Source of the DNA: Acanthaster planci
Taxonomy: Eukaryota; Echinodermata; Asteroidea; Valvatida; Acanthasteridae
Reading direction: 5' to 3'
DNA: 64,000 bases
NCBI RefSeq assembly: GCF_001949145.1
Contig: NW_019091403.1
Span: 1,225,508-1,289,507 of the forward strand
Part shown: positions 48,329-58,294 of the stretch, piece after piece
Position numbering within the stretch: position 1 is the first letter of the stretch
Layout of the letters: each line of letters begins with the position of its first letter
Position numbers and translations under genes: made by a program
The notes under the pieces: generated by a model
Databases searched by the model: none
The model's input: the letters and a program-made list of their open reading frames with translations, nothing else
Told to the model about the DNA's origin: nothing

Positions 48329-48826
48329 NNNNNNNNNNNNNNNNNNNNNNNNNNNNNNNNNNNNNNNNNNNNNNNNNNNNNNNNNNNNNNNNNNNNNNNN
48401 NNNNNNNNNNNNNNNNNNNNNNNNNNNNNNNNNNNNNNNNNNNNNNNNNNNNNNNNNNNNNNNNNNNNNNNNNNNNNNNNNNNNNNNNNNNNNNNNNNNN
48501 NNNNNNNNNNNNNNNNNNNNNNNNNNNNNNNNNNNNNNNNNNNNNNNNNNNNNNNNNNNNNNNNNNNNNNNNNNNNNNNNNNNNNNNNNNNNNNNNNNNN
48601 NNNNNNNNNNNNNNNNNNNNNNNNNNNNNNNNNNNNNNNNNNNNNNNNNNNNNNNNNNNNNNNNNNNNNNNNNNNNNNNNNNNNNNNNNNNNNNNNNNNN
48701 NNNNNNNNNNNNNNNNNNNNNNNNNNNNNNNNNNNNNNNNNNNNNNNNNNNNNNNNNNNNNNNNNNNNNNNNNNNNNNNNNNNNNNNNNNNNNNNNNNNN
48801 NNNNNNNNNNNNNNNNNNNNNNNNNN
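48329..48826. other. Assembly gap, 498 N
   Basis: A run of unknown bases. Open frames through it are artefacts of the gap. Confidence 1.
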
Positions 48827-50230
48827 CTCGAACGGCGGGAACACGACTCAAGAACACTGTTTTCGGAACAGGATCACGCACCACCTCCTCGTCAGGGTTT
48901 TACAGGAACACACGGAAAAACTCGTGAGATTTTGATTTTTCAACAGCTACAAAAATTAGAGAGATTGTTTCCAAAGCCATAGACCATGTAGACAATGGGA
49001 AGTTTTGCAAAATAAGCATTAATTATTTTCCGAAACTCAGAAATGAATGTTCCTGTTTATATAAAAAAGAATTCAGCCCATCCAAACCTTAAGTCTCGAA
49101 TAACGTACATGGACGCCGCCATGTTGCATGTTGTCTGTGATAACCGGTTGTTTGGCGTTCGAGCGGCCGACCCACGAACAACAAATCGAGCTGTTCGTGA
49201 ACATACTGGAACAAGCCGCCCGAACTCAGCCATTGAATCCACTAGCAAGCCGAATACGTGTACAAAGCTTGCCCAGCAATGACTGCCTTTGTTCTCCCTG
49301 GCTTCAATAAAAGCGAGCCAACCTGCGCATTTGTATTCGGCTCGGTAAATGGCCGCTGGTTGGCTTCTGTTTCATATACAAAGGCGTTGCAAGTGCAGGT
49401 TTTTTTTATTTACGTCCGTGTATTCATGCCCAAAGAAAATAATACTTTTGATTTTTACCGCAAGAGGGCGATATATAATAAAATAAATGAGCATTTTTTT
49501 TACAGTCATGCAAAATTAAAACTAATGCTACTTTTCTCAGTTCTGTGTTTGTTTTAATACAGACCCGATAAAAAAGTAAAACGAGCTCTAGAATATTTTT
49601 CGTTTCTTTTCTTTTTTGTTTTACATTTTGGGGTTTGGGTTTTGTTTTTTCCTGTAGCCTAATTTCTAACCATTGAGAACTTGTTCGTATTCCTAACCAA
49701 GGGAAGTATTAAACCTGGCCGCCTGCCGTGTTTTGCTTGGTTCCCACCATGTTTAAAAGTAGCCACCAAACCTTAAAATCTGGCTGGCACGTTTCAAATT
49801 GTGGGTACTCCATTTATCATAATCATAGCATAATCGTAATGAAAAAAGCTATCAGAATAGCTTTGATTTGCAACTTAATTACTATTAAATGGTTTATTAT
49901 ATCAGTCTTCTTGCCACAAAAGCGGAATTGTGTAAGACTGCAACAATAAATAAAAGTACACTACATGTAATTAAAAAGGACATACAAAATAATCTTGACA
50001 AATACTATTATAAAATAAGATACACAATTATACTTAAACTCGAAAATATAATTAAGTTAGATTTAATAAAAACAAATCATCGATTACGTACGTTTAACAC
50101 ACAAAAAGGTTAAACATGGGAAATAATACATGTGAAGGAAATAAAACTGGGCAGGATTGAAAAGGTAAATATTGGGGTATTGTGGGACGGGGTGTAAAAT
50201 ATATGGGAAGGGGATGGAGTCGAGGTAAGT
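48827..50230. other. Intergenic, no gene seen
   Basis: Includes a moderately GC-rich patch at 49.1-49.35 kb with the inverse copy of GAGTTCGGGCGGC found left of the gap. The remainder is AT-rich with short frames only. Confidence 0.4.
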
Positions 50231-50231
50231 A

Positions 50232-50259
50232 GGGTTGGATTGGGTGGGGTGGGGTAGGG
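50232..50259 (+). other. G-quadruplex motif
   Basis: GGGTTGGATTGGGTGGGGTG continues as GGGTAGGG: at least four runs of three or more G separated by loops of 1-7 bases on the plus strand. It lies within a G-rich stretch at 50.14-50.28 kb. Confidence 0.6.
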
Positions 50260-50383
50260 AACATAGTGTTGGTTAGGATGGGAATTGAATCAACAGAAAT
50301 ATATATAAATGTATATGAGACAATACATATAACCACAGTTTAAAATACACACATATCCAACGATGCAAAGATCCTCTACACAG

Positions 50384-51075
50384 TCATATGGATCGATTCA
50401 TAGAGTTAATTAATCGAGATAAATAGGGGATAACACTGTTCCTAAATCTCTTTGTTTTGCGCCTTGGTTCGGATACTAATTTAGACCGACGTAATCTGCT
50501 GTCTTCTGGCTGTGGAATGACTGTAACCCGTGCACTGTAACCCAGTCAGACGTGAGACCCCCGTAGCGCACACACCGTTTGCGGTTCGTGAGGACGTTTG
50601 AAGTCCATTGAATTAAGGATGGGTTCACATTCAGATTAATCAGTTTCTGTATGGCAATGTTGTGATCGATTCTGTCGAATGCCTTACTGTAATCAGTCAA
50701 AACCAAAGTGGATGTTGCTTTCCTGGTTTCGGCATGTTTGTACAAAGTATGCAATAAATCTATCAAGCAATGTGTAGTAGATAAACCCTTTCTATTTCCG
50801 AACTGTTGATCATCCATATAATGTTTCAAGTCTTGCAGTCCATTTACCAACAAAACTCTCAAGAATTTTAGCAAAATGGTCAGCGCATCCTATTTGTCTT
50901 AACTTGTCAACCACTGCAGGAGAGCTTTTGGGGATGGGGACGATAATAGCTCGTTTCCAAACATCAGGAACAATACCAAGTTGAAGTGAAGTATTAAAAA
51001 TATGCGATGGGGGTGGTCAACTCACAAGCAAATTCTCGAATGATATGGACTGGAATATTATCTTCAGTTGCAAAG
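50384..51075 (-). pseudogene. Non-LTR retrotransposon reverse transcriptase remnant
   Basis: Minus-strand frames carry reverse transcriptase blocks in order. Near 51.0 kb is a thumb/finger segment (REFACELTTPIA, then LQLGIVPDVWKRAIIVPIPK). Then comes DDQQFGNRKGLSTTHCLIDL, then LTDYSKAFDRIDHNIAIQKL, then a tail block RRSKLVSEPRRKTKRFRNSV ending near 50384. The blocks lie in different frames. The YxDD region expected between the SDWVTVHG block and the C-terminal block is absent, so the copy is frameshifted and internally deleted. The order and wording fit CR1/L2/RTE-like elements; the exact clade is not resolved. It is inactive. Confidence 0.8.
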
Positions 51076-51089
51076 ATGGCAAACGTTAC

Positions 51090-52353
51090 GGAAAATAAAG
51101 AGGAACTAGATTTTCACGAGGTCCTCAAGTGAACTATTACCCCAGTTTTACCCGCTTAGTCTTGGTTCCAAGACCTTCGTTTTCCTCCTTTTAGATTGAC
51201 AATTCTTTTAGTGGTGGTTCGTATCGCGGAGGCTGGAAGGTCCTGGAATTAAGACTAATCCCCGAGTTCAAGATTCGGACTTTAGAGATTATTGCGTTAG
51301 TTGAAACATGCAGAAGTCAGGTTAAATAAATAAACACGAGTGAAGGAAAAGGTTTCCGCAGAAACAAAAGTAACAAAAACCTGGAAGAGGAACTTGACCG
51401 TGCCTTTTACCAGCACGTCTCTTCCGCTTTACGGGATGACAGACCACAAACAAGGAAATGATTTCACTGCCAAATGTATGCTGATTGAATCAATGGTAGG
51501 GCATTTTGAACACACTAGCATTGAATCAAAACTTTTTCAGTACATTTTGTCGAGGAAACATAACTCATTCTGAAAGTTTGATCCCTGTCCTATGAGGCTG
51601 TTTAAACCCTAAACTAAACAATAAAGAGCGTTGCAGTATTTTGAAATTAAAATTTGAATTGGCACATTTAAATGCTAACAAAAGTGTTTTGGACACTAAG
51701 CAATAGTTAATAGGCCAGTAAGTAGCCAAGAACGGTTTTAAATAGTGAAAGATATGGTAGTCCACCACGAATCATTCACACCAGAAGCTATTCAAATATA
51801 CTTGGACAAAATCATTCAAGTATCATTAGTCACCCCTTTACTTATAACAGGCCCTTTGAAAGGGCTTATTGCTGGACTTGTGAAGATTTCGATCAGAACA
51901 CTAATGGTAAATATATACTTAATAACCTATTGCTTGGAATCTTCAGCGAGGTGTTTAAACAACTTTTCGAGTTTTTGAAATTAATTTCTGAGCTTGATTA
52001 ATAATATTGAATACCTTGACTTAGTATTTTCTATGTACCCCACGTTATAAGTTTTAAGATGCCTACTGCCAAGCATTATTTTGACGCCCCCGGCTCAACG
52101 TAATAGTTTTAACACACTATGACCTTTTACACCATCTCTAGCTAGATAAACTTCGGGGAAATAAATTCCCTGAGAAATCTTCAGCAAATTCATTTCTGTG
52201 TTAGTTTCTAAGCATCGCTTTAAGTGTTGACGAAAATGAATGTAAAGAGTCCAGCTCAATTTGCGTATGATTCAAGAACTAGGCCTGTGCAAGTTGTGTA
52301 TGATTGACCAGTCAGTAAAACGCCAATACATGTATAGGTGAATTTGCTTTTTC
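51090..52353. other. Intergenic, 3' flank of receptor 5
   Basis: AT-rich, with no gene and no recognised repeat. Confidence 0.4.
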
Positions 52354-54135
52354 CTATGGATCATTGTGTATTTCAGCGTAAACTGTGTCTGCAGATGTTT
52401 CAGGTACAGCAGTAGTACCTCCTTGTTGGCTAGCTCTAGTCTTTGAGGAGGTATCTAGGTCTAGATCAGCATAATGCATTCCCCTGGCGCTGTCAGTGTC
52501 TTTGCCATCTGTAGCCTGTGCTGTTCCAATACTCTCCAACGGGTCGTGGCTACCCCGGGCTTCCGATCTCGACGTTGTGGGGGTTTCGTCGTCTCCGAAG
52601 GGCATGGCGTAGATCACCTGCTCGCTGGCAACTTGATTTGACGCTGAGTCGTGTTCATCGACTGGCGTTAGGTCGGCCGCCTTGTCATTGGCTGAAGTCG
52701 GTACCAGGTATCTTCGGATCCTGCCGCTCCCTGTGTGACCCGGAAGGGTATACATGACCCCTGCTGCCTCAGCGGGGTCATCCGTCGATGCTTTTGTGCT
52801 CAGAGGGTGGGAAGATTGTCGGCTGTCCTCTAAGATATTTTCGTATGTGGGGGCATTACCAGTGTCGTTGGTGTAGTCATTAAGCCCGTCCTTTCTTCCT
52901 CGCATCTTGATCAGATTGTCTGCTCCCTCCAGCGGCGGTTGTTTGAGTTTTTGCTTATTCTTAACCCAGTAAATGACAAGAAGAGCCATACCACCCAGGG
53001 ACAGGACGACAGCAAGGGCACCACCAATTATTGCCCCTGCTGATGATCCCTGTGTCGTGTCGTCGTCTGGTGGCGTAGCTGTTGACGATAGAACTGTCAA
53101 AAAAGAGTCATTGACACTCTGGAATTGAGCCCCGTTCACAATTGCGGAACATCTCACCCTAGACTCATCGAAGTCTTCGATTGTGAGTTTAGGGATCTCA
53201 AGAGTTTGTCCCTGGGGTGTCAACTCAAAGCGGTAGTCATTGTCCTCTGGACTTATATTCACCTGCCATTCATCCTCTCGGTACACCATCCACCGAAACT
53301 CGTCCACATCTGCTGGTGGAACTGTCTCCAAATTGCAGGTGAACACCGCCCTTTCACCTTCGTAGCGAGTTAGGAAGGAAGGCGAGACGGTAACAAAGGG
53401 ATTAATTTGTAGAGGGAATAGGGAGCAACTAGGACCAGTTGTATGAGGTCCTGCCGTACAGGTGAACTCCAGCATGTTGTCAGTCGGTTCCAGTACCTGC
53501 TGGATCGTATAGCCCTGCCCCGGTTGGGTTTTCCTCGATTTTGAAATTGCAACCTGTTCGTTATTTGAGTCAGCCTTGTACCAAGTCAGGAAACTGACTG
53601 GGTCACGTTCAGAGAGAGTACAGGTTAAGGATATTTCTGTGCCGATAGAGGGTTCTTCTGGCTGTACCTCGCACGAGGGAGAGAATCTTGGGAGAAGTGG
53701 GTTCACAGTCAACCAAGCTTTGGCCGATAATCGGTTGTGGATACTGCCCGGTTCAAAATACAGTTGGCACCAATATTGTCCACTGTCTTTTGGCTGAACA
53801 TTGGGGAAATTAAGGCAATACTGTGTTCTTTCAACGCCCGCCGTAATCATGCGCTGATTAAAAGGATAATACACCTCGTTACAATCAGCGACTCGCATCG
53901 AGGGACTTGCCTCGTCTTGTCTGTGAATCCAAGATAGCCTGTAAGAATCGGGGCATGTGTTCACCGTGGCATAGGGTGAGCTGCAGGTGAACCGTGCACT
54001 GCCTCCCTCAAACGCGGTCGTGTTCCTCGGGTCGCTGGTAAAATCCTGACAGTGTCCAGCAATAAACAGGCTGGCAAGATGTAACACGGTTAATGGTGAT
54101 ATATCTATCGCACTCCGTCTTGCAGGAAACGCCAT
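52354..54135 (-). CDS. Ig-domain receptor 5 with multiple tail tyrosine motifs
   Basis: 593 residues, single exon, minus strand. Signal peptide about 1-29. Ig1 is V-set-like: Cys51, Trp69 and Cys123 within DSGQYWC, plus three further cysteines (61, 85, 107), so at least one extra disulfide is likely. Ig2: SPSCEV, LTCTL, FTCTAG, PSCSLFPL, the cluster's four-cysteine pattern. Ig3: FTCNLETVPPADVDEFRW, RVRCSA. Short stalk, then a transmembrane helix at about 364-390 followed by KNKQK. The tail of about 200 residues carries five spaced tyrosines: TYENI, MYTLP, IYAMP, MHYADL (Tyr555) and TVYAEI (Tyr586). The last fits the T-x-Y-x-x-V/I switch motif, and the penultimate fits an ITIM except for Met at -2. 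This resembles inhibitory or switch receptors that bind SHP-type phosphatases; function is inferred. Two decayed relatives lie downstream on the same strand. Confidence 0.93.
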   Translation of the reverse strand: MAFPARRSAIDISPLTVLHLASLFIAGHCQDFTSDPRNTTAFEGGSARFTCSSPYATVNTCPDSYRLSWIHRQDEASPSMRVADCNEVYYPFNQRMITAGVERTQYCLNFPNVQPKDSGQYWCQLYFEPGSIHNRLSAKAWLTVNPLLPRFSPSCEVQPEEPSIGTEISLTCTLSERDPVSFLTWYKADSNNEQVAISKSRKTQPGQGYTIQQVLEPTDNMLEFTCTAGPHTTGPSCSLFPLQINPFVTVSPSFLTRYEGERAVFTCNLETVPPADVDEFRWMVYREDEWQVNISPEDNDYRFELTPQGQTLEIPKLTIEDFDESRVRCSAIVNGAQFQSVNDSFLTVLSSTATPPDDDTTQGSSAGAIIGGALAVVLSLGGMALLVIYWVKNKQKLKQPPLEGADNLIKMRGRKDGLNDYTNDTGNAPTYENILEDSRQSSHPLSTKASTDDPAEAAGVMYTLPGHTGSGRIRRYLVPTSANDKAADLTPVDEHDSASNQVASEQVIYAMPFGDDETPTTSRSEARGSHDPLESIGTAQATDGKDTDSARGMHYADLDLDTSSKTRASQQGGTTAVPETSADTVYAEIHNDP

Positions 54136-56880
54136 TCCGTTCTCGCAAATTGTTTTGATCTTGTCCTTGTTTTACAACAGAAAAGCTTAGTCAGTGTTGT
54201 AACTCAAGTGTCAATGTCAGTCCTTAGCTACCTACACCACTGTACGGGAGAGTGCAGCGCTGTGCAAAGTCTCGTGCGGTGAGTCTTAGTGGGTACTGAT
54301 CATGACGATGTTGCAGTTGAAGGGAATTTCATCAGTCAATGTGCAAAGGTCGTGGTTTTTCCTTCTGCGTGTTGTTCTCTATACCAATGCATCCGGTGTT
54401 CAAGGTAATTAGAGAGGATTAGAGGAATGAACATCCTGCCCTCAGAACATAAATCTCGTTCTTTCTTATGATAACATTGACTGAATGACTCGTATATTGA
54501 CAGACGTTTTGTAGAGGACTTTGGACGCATTACGGCTTTGCAGGGGTGGATGACCTATGCATTAAAGGGTAACTGCAGTGTTTTTTCAACAATAAAAACC
54601 TTCAAAATTCATCTTTGTGTCGCAGTTAACCTCAGTTTTCAATGTTTCGTTTCACTATTTCAAAGGGTAGTTTAATGCTTTTTTGTTTTTTAAGCCAGTT
54701 GTTTTCCATATTCATGAGCAAAACCGTGATGTCATTCCAGCAAGAAATCCTCATTGTTCCAAAAATTCCAGCGTTTTGAAGGATTTCGCTGGAAAGTAAA
54801 TTTTCTGTTCTGTGGTGATTTTTTGCTAAGTATAGCACTAACCAAGTAATCAGCCCTTTCAAAGAAAAGAAATGTTTTCAGTGAGTAAATTCTGGGTTCA
54901 CATTTCGAGCAGAAAAATGTTTTTTGTTGAACTGCCGTCCCTGGATGCCATCACAGCAACAGCGCCATCAGTTGTCCAGGGAACCATGGAGTTAAAAGCT
55001 TAAAAAGGAAACTTTTTATGGTTTGTAACCAAGCACAGAAGTGAACTTAATGTATTGAAGAAAGGTATACTGTTACAGAAAAATTGTGTCCAAGATAAAT
55101 TTGTTGCACTACACTCTAAGAATAATCAGGCTTTGTCATCGACATCCTTTATGCTGAAATGCGCAACAAACATTTTGCGAACAGCGAGTTGTTAATGGCA
55201 GGAAATAGAAAGAGTAACGCCAGTTTCAGACTGTGGAACCAAAATGGCTGTTCACCACGTGCTGCGACACGTGATAACTTCCATTTTGTTTCCACATTTG
55301 GGGCACTCTGATTGATGGGCCTTCATAGCGCCCCCATAGCAGTGGTTAGCTTCGAGTGGAGATATTTGCAAGGGTAGGACAGTGGTTGTTAGTTTGGTTG
55401 AGTCCGCTCATTCATGCCACATTTCCGAGGGGAAGGGGTAAAGCACTGGTAAGTTAAAAGCTAAAAAAAATTTGAAAAAGGCATAAGGGGTCAATTTTAA
55501 AGTTCTGTTAAGTATAATAGACTGTATTCGCGGCGTCCCCAATTTGAGTCGTATTCCTGAACGTACAGTATAAATTTTAAACCCGTAATGGGATAGTACC
55601 AGGTGATTTTTTTTGGGGGGGGGTGTACCACAACAAATAAATTCCCATAGACAGCAATGATAAATCCCCATACTTCACAATTATTTTAAAAATACTCACA
55701 ACTCTCACAGGTGTCCAGGCTGCGCAGAAAAGCGATGATCGACATGTCCCCTTTCATTTTCCTTTCAATTTTCAGGGGGTTGACCAATGAATTTTTCAGA
55801 ATTTTTCACCAGAAGCAGACCACCCCTAAATTGAAGAAAATGTCCCTGCCCAGAAAAGTAGCCATTTTGAAAAACCCTCCTCTGCAAAACGGCCAAATAG
55901 TACCACTTTCGAACCCGATTGCACCCAAATTGCTCAGAATTGAAAGCCCAAAGTCCGGGCCAGAGGTTCAGTGCCATATTTCTCCAATTCGTCAATTTCA
56001 TGGTTCTCAGGACTCTCTAATATAGAATGTTTTGAGAGTATAACTTTTATTAATGAGCTCGGCGGACATATTTCGGGCCTTTTTGCGAGGGTGCACCCTT
56101 TATGCGGGTCGGAATGAAATTGTAGAATATAGTCTGGTTCTTTGAATTTAACGTTTTCCAATAAATACACTACGTTGGGGAATATGACCGAAATTGTGTT
56201 TGATTCAAGGCCAAGTGCCAGAGTTCACGCATTATAATACCTGTGGCAGTTTTTTTATTTAATGACTGGTTTATCATTCCAATAAGGATCTAAAAACTCC
56301 AGAGTGTGCCTAATTTTACACCTTGGAAGAAGCAGAGGTTGTTCAGATGATACAGACATACAAGCCACTTTCCAACGCATAAGGAGGAAGAAGAGCACTC
56401 GGTCCCGGATACAATACATTCATGCTCGATAAAGAAAAAAACAATGATAAAATGCCCAATTTTAATGGTGAAATGCTATTCCATACCACCTAATTAAAAT
56501 TTCAATCCAAAATAATGCTGTTTAATACATTCATCTGATTATCGTGCCGATTTTCTTTCCTTTATTGTGCTTGCTTTATAAGCTTTAAGGTAATTATGTT
56601 GAACATGCAAAGTGTCTTTCTAGTCATAGCTCACCTTAGGCATTTATACAAACGCTGTTACTACAAAATTACAAATATTAATTACAATAAACATGAGGCC
56701 AATATAATCCAACGATCCACATATGTTCACAGCTAACGGAACTGACCATCTTCTCACAATTAATAACCAACATTTGCCTTGCTGTGTTTGTATCGAAGGT
56801 TGACTGTAATTCAATCTGTTTCATGTTCCTGGCAACACTAATGACAAACATGAGCATTTTGTTTCTGTTATATCCAGGGT
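54136..56880. other. Intergenic, no gene seen
   Basis: 5' flank of receptor 5, then AT-rich DNA with T/G homopolymers (T8 followed by a run of G near 55606-55622). The short overlapping frames at 55.7-56.2 kb have no support. Confidence 0.4.
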
Positions 56881-57113
56881 TATCGACTCGGGGATGATGC
56901 CAATCCTGTAGCCCATCGCTTAGCCGATTATGAGGGGTAGGAGTAGGATTGGCAAACGGATTGAACATCACAAGATGCTGGAGAGAAGATTGTGGCAGAC
57001 AAGAGGAGACTTGACCCAGATTTAGACGGAATTGGAAAAAAATGTGACAAATGCGAGGAGTTTACGATGATTGCCTCGTGTCCTGTGCTTATCGCTGACA
57101 AGGGACCTAAAAG
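56881..57113 (+). pseudogene. Possible decayed thrombospondin type 3-like fragment
   Basis: One frame reads EKIVADKRRLDPDLDGIGKK and then CDKCEEFTMIASC, with a strong donor after AAAAGA (GTAAGT at 57114). The spacing of D-x-D-x-D-G-x-G...C-D-x-C is that of a thrombospondin type 3 calcium-binding repeat. The frame has stops just upstream and no good acceptor, so this is at best a relic exon. Confidence 0.22.
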
Positions 57114-57677
57114 AGTAAGTTTCCTTCTTGGAACTGATTTCCTGTTTAAGACGTAGCAACATAACAATATACAATAGTGAAATGATTTTGCCACCTTCAA
57201 TATTGTATTGTGAGCTTTTTAACAGAGATCTGCAATACCAAATTACATTTAAGCTAAGGCCACCCCTAGAACGGGTTTCTAGATCTACAGCTACGTCTGC
57301 ATGCACGTGGCTATGCAATCACGACAAGCAAAGATCACGTGTTTGGTCAACTGAAAACCGGTACTACATTCATAAATAAGTGATATTACATGTACATGTA
57401 CTTGCAATGCACAAAGCAAAAATTCTGGATCGTGAATAACTTTTGAACTAGGCATTATAGGTCTAGATCTTTGCTTGTCGCGAATGCACAGCCACAGTCA
57501 TGCTGACATGGTCAGGGTATATGCCTCGCCCCATGAAAAATCTTTGTTCCCGTCACCCCACTGAAAATTTTGAAAAGAAAAGAATTAAGTTATAACAAAC
57601 GGTTCCGCCCCCTCTGTGATGCCCAGCCTGCCCACCCACTCTTTTCTGGCTACGCTGCTGGTTTTGCCATAAGCTTT

Positions 57678-58294
57678 TTACATGCAAGCAAATGTGATGA
57701 GTGGCGTCAGAGGCGCGGTCGTACGCGGTGACCGAGTCATAGTATCAATGATCTCGTCTTTCACTCTTTTACGTGATGTACTTTCTGTGGATAAGATGTC
57801 ATAATTCTGATCTGAGATGTTTCTACCAGGGAATTCCTTTTCCGCTGTCAATGTAGAATAAGATGGAGAACGACCAGTTGGCGGCACTAAAGTCTGTTGA
57901 ACAGGTTTTACGATCAGTGTCACACGGTTGGCATCATAGTTCTATTTTGATCGTAGTTCAACCGACACCAGTATTCCCGGTTGTCTTCTGCCTGTGTGTT
58001 GTAGATATTTAGTAGATACGTTCTATTCTGCTGATAAAGTTGAACAGTCATGCGCCCAAGAAGCCATTCACCAAGGAACACGAGCGAATACAAATCGCGC
58101 CTGTCGTGTACATACACCACTGGAGACCGTCACTCCTTTCACTTTCACAGTTAAAGTAAGAATTGATGTTGCAAGTGAATGTGACATTACTCGTTGACAT
58201 TCAGGCTCTGGGGCTGAAGAGAAAGGTGACCTCCTTCCGTTACATAGTGCTGTGTAATTAGCAGTAAGAAGCTAACAAGACACATTTTGTGCAT
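57678..58294 (-). pseudogene. Decayed Ig receptor: signal, one V-like Ig, tyrosine tail
   Basis: An ATG at 58294 starts a good signal peptide (MHKMCLVSFLLLITQHYVTE). The frame then hits TAA after SLNVNE. The Ig domain continues in other frames: NVTFTCNINSYFNCESERSD, LQWCMY, then TYLLNIYNTQAEDNREYWC. A further stop and frame change lead into TLIVKPVQQTLVPP, SPSYSTLTAEKEF and SDQNYDILS, which looks like a receptor tail with two tyrosine sites. Ig2, Ig3 and the transmembrane helix are missing. It is related to receptor 5 (YWC Ig1, minus strand, adjacent). It is either a deleted pseudogene or, less likely, a multi-exon gene read without its introns. Confidence 0.55.

Noticed and set aside
48204-48935. 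Long open frames across 48.2-48.9 kb on both strands
   Set aside because: They run through the N gap; the open length is an artefact.
57034-57318. Minus-strand frame opposite the thrombospondin-like relic
   Set aside because: No domain or splice support; it is a shadow of low-complexity sequence.
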